Below are positions 13,748-13,919 of a DNA stretch of 13,919 bases, in pieces. The position numbers and the translations under genes were made by a program. Within the stretch, counting starts at the first letter, position 1, and each line of letters starts with the position of its first letter. Below the pieces are notes generated by a model. The model saw only the letters and a program-made list of their open reading frames with translations, made no database searches and was not told the origin of the DNA. The stretch is from Bacteroidales bacterium (GTDB taxonomy: Bacteria > Bacteroidota > Bacteroidia > Bacteroidales > UBA932), in the NCBI GenBank assembly GCA_017538685.1, contig JAFYIK010000252.1, positions 1 to 13,919 on the forward strand, read 5' to 3'.

Positions 13748-13919
13748 TACTCGCCTTTTTCGAGCTTCGACTTGAGGGCTGCGAGAGCGTCGATGTCGCC
13801 GAGAGTTGTCTTCTCAACGCTTGCATTGACGTTCTTAACGGCCTTCTTGGTCGCTGCTGCCTCAGAAGCAACTGCCTTCTCCTTCGCTTCCTGATAGGTG
13901 CGGAGATGAGACACGAGCA
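13747..13919 (-). CDS. rpsA: 30S ribosomal protein S1, C-terminal tail (partial)
   Basis: The reverse strand is open from the window edge to a TAA at 13747-13749, giving the last 56 residues of a protein. It begins LVSHLRTYQEAKEKA, runs through a lysine/alanine-rich linker and ends TTLGDIDALAALKSKLEKGE. This end is typical of Bacteroidota ribosomal S1, whose last S1 domain runs into a variable charged tail closing with a TLGDxDALAALKxKL-like motif. The RNA-binding domains lie outside the window, so the call rests on the tail and on the rpsA-rnz neighbourhood known from Bacteroides. It is the most upstream gene seen in the operon, so the promoter lies outside. The stop codon shares its last A with the rnz start. 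Confidence 0.8.
   Translation of the reverse strand, partial: LVSHLRTYQEAKEKAVASEAAATKKAVKNVNASVEKTTLGDIDALAALKSKLEKGE

Noticed and set aside
1..13919. Rarity of CTAG (about three copies noticed)
   Set aside because: CTAG is scarce in many bacterial genomes, so this is not distinctive.

Overview
The window looks like chromosomal DNA of a GC-rich member of the Bacteroidota, most likely Bacteroidales. The evidence is the gene content (HtpG, Apt, Rel paralogue and S1 tail with Bacteroidota-type sequence), the absence of convincing Shine-Dalgarno sequences, and several upstream octamers matching the Bacteroidota -7 element TAnnTTTG. No mobile element, phage gene, CRISPR array, tRNA or rRNA was seen. 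Genes are tightly packed and mostly housekeeping.

Layout. (1) 18-253, minus: a small, probably frameshifted membrane protein with its own promoter. (2) 322-416: two palindromic repeats, 50 bp apart, downstream of pta. (3) 426-2272, minus: a HAD-family phosphatase and pta (phosphate acetyltransferase), probably one operon. (4) 2398-4044, plus: an AMP-forming acyl-CoA ligase ending in a strong intrinsic terminator. (5) 4111-5970, plus: htpG (Hsp90). (6) 5971-6135: a convergent gap filled by a 51-bp tandem repeat, then a hairpin over the uvrB stop. (7) uvrB (minus) and apt (plus) diverge from a 29-bp spacer holding two back-to-back -7 elements. (8) 8825-13919, minus: a chain rpsA (3' end only) - rnz - glucosaminidase/LysM - mltG - relA-like, with two TAATG stop/start overlaps and very short gaps, so probably one operon. 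apt and relA converge and share the bases TTAA as their stop codons.

Together the genes cover acetyl-phosphate metabolism, fatty-acid activation, protein folding, excision repair, purine salvage, and an operon joining translation (S1, tRNA 3' processing), cell-wall cutting (a peptidoglycan glucosaminidase and MltG) and the stringent response. No dedicated new system such as defence, secretion or biosynthesis is visible. The most striking signal is compositional: CATG occurs only twice in 13.9 kb where about fifty are expected, and codons before ATG switch to non-C endings. Other points are an RNase Z that appears to lack its flexible arm, a Rel paralogue with a degenerate hydrolase site, likely leaderless uvrB and apt transcripts, and two unrelated intergenic repeat families with 50/51-bp periods.
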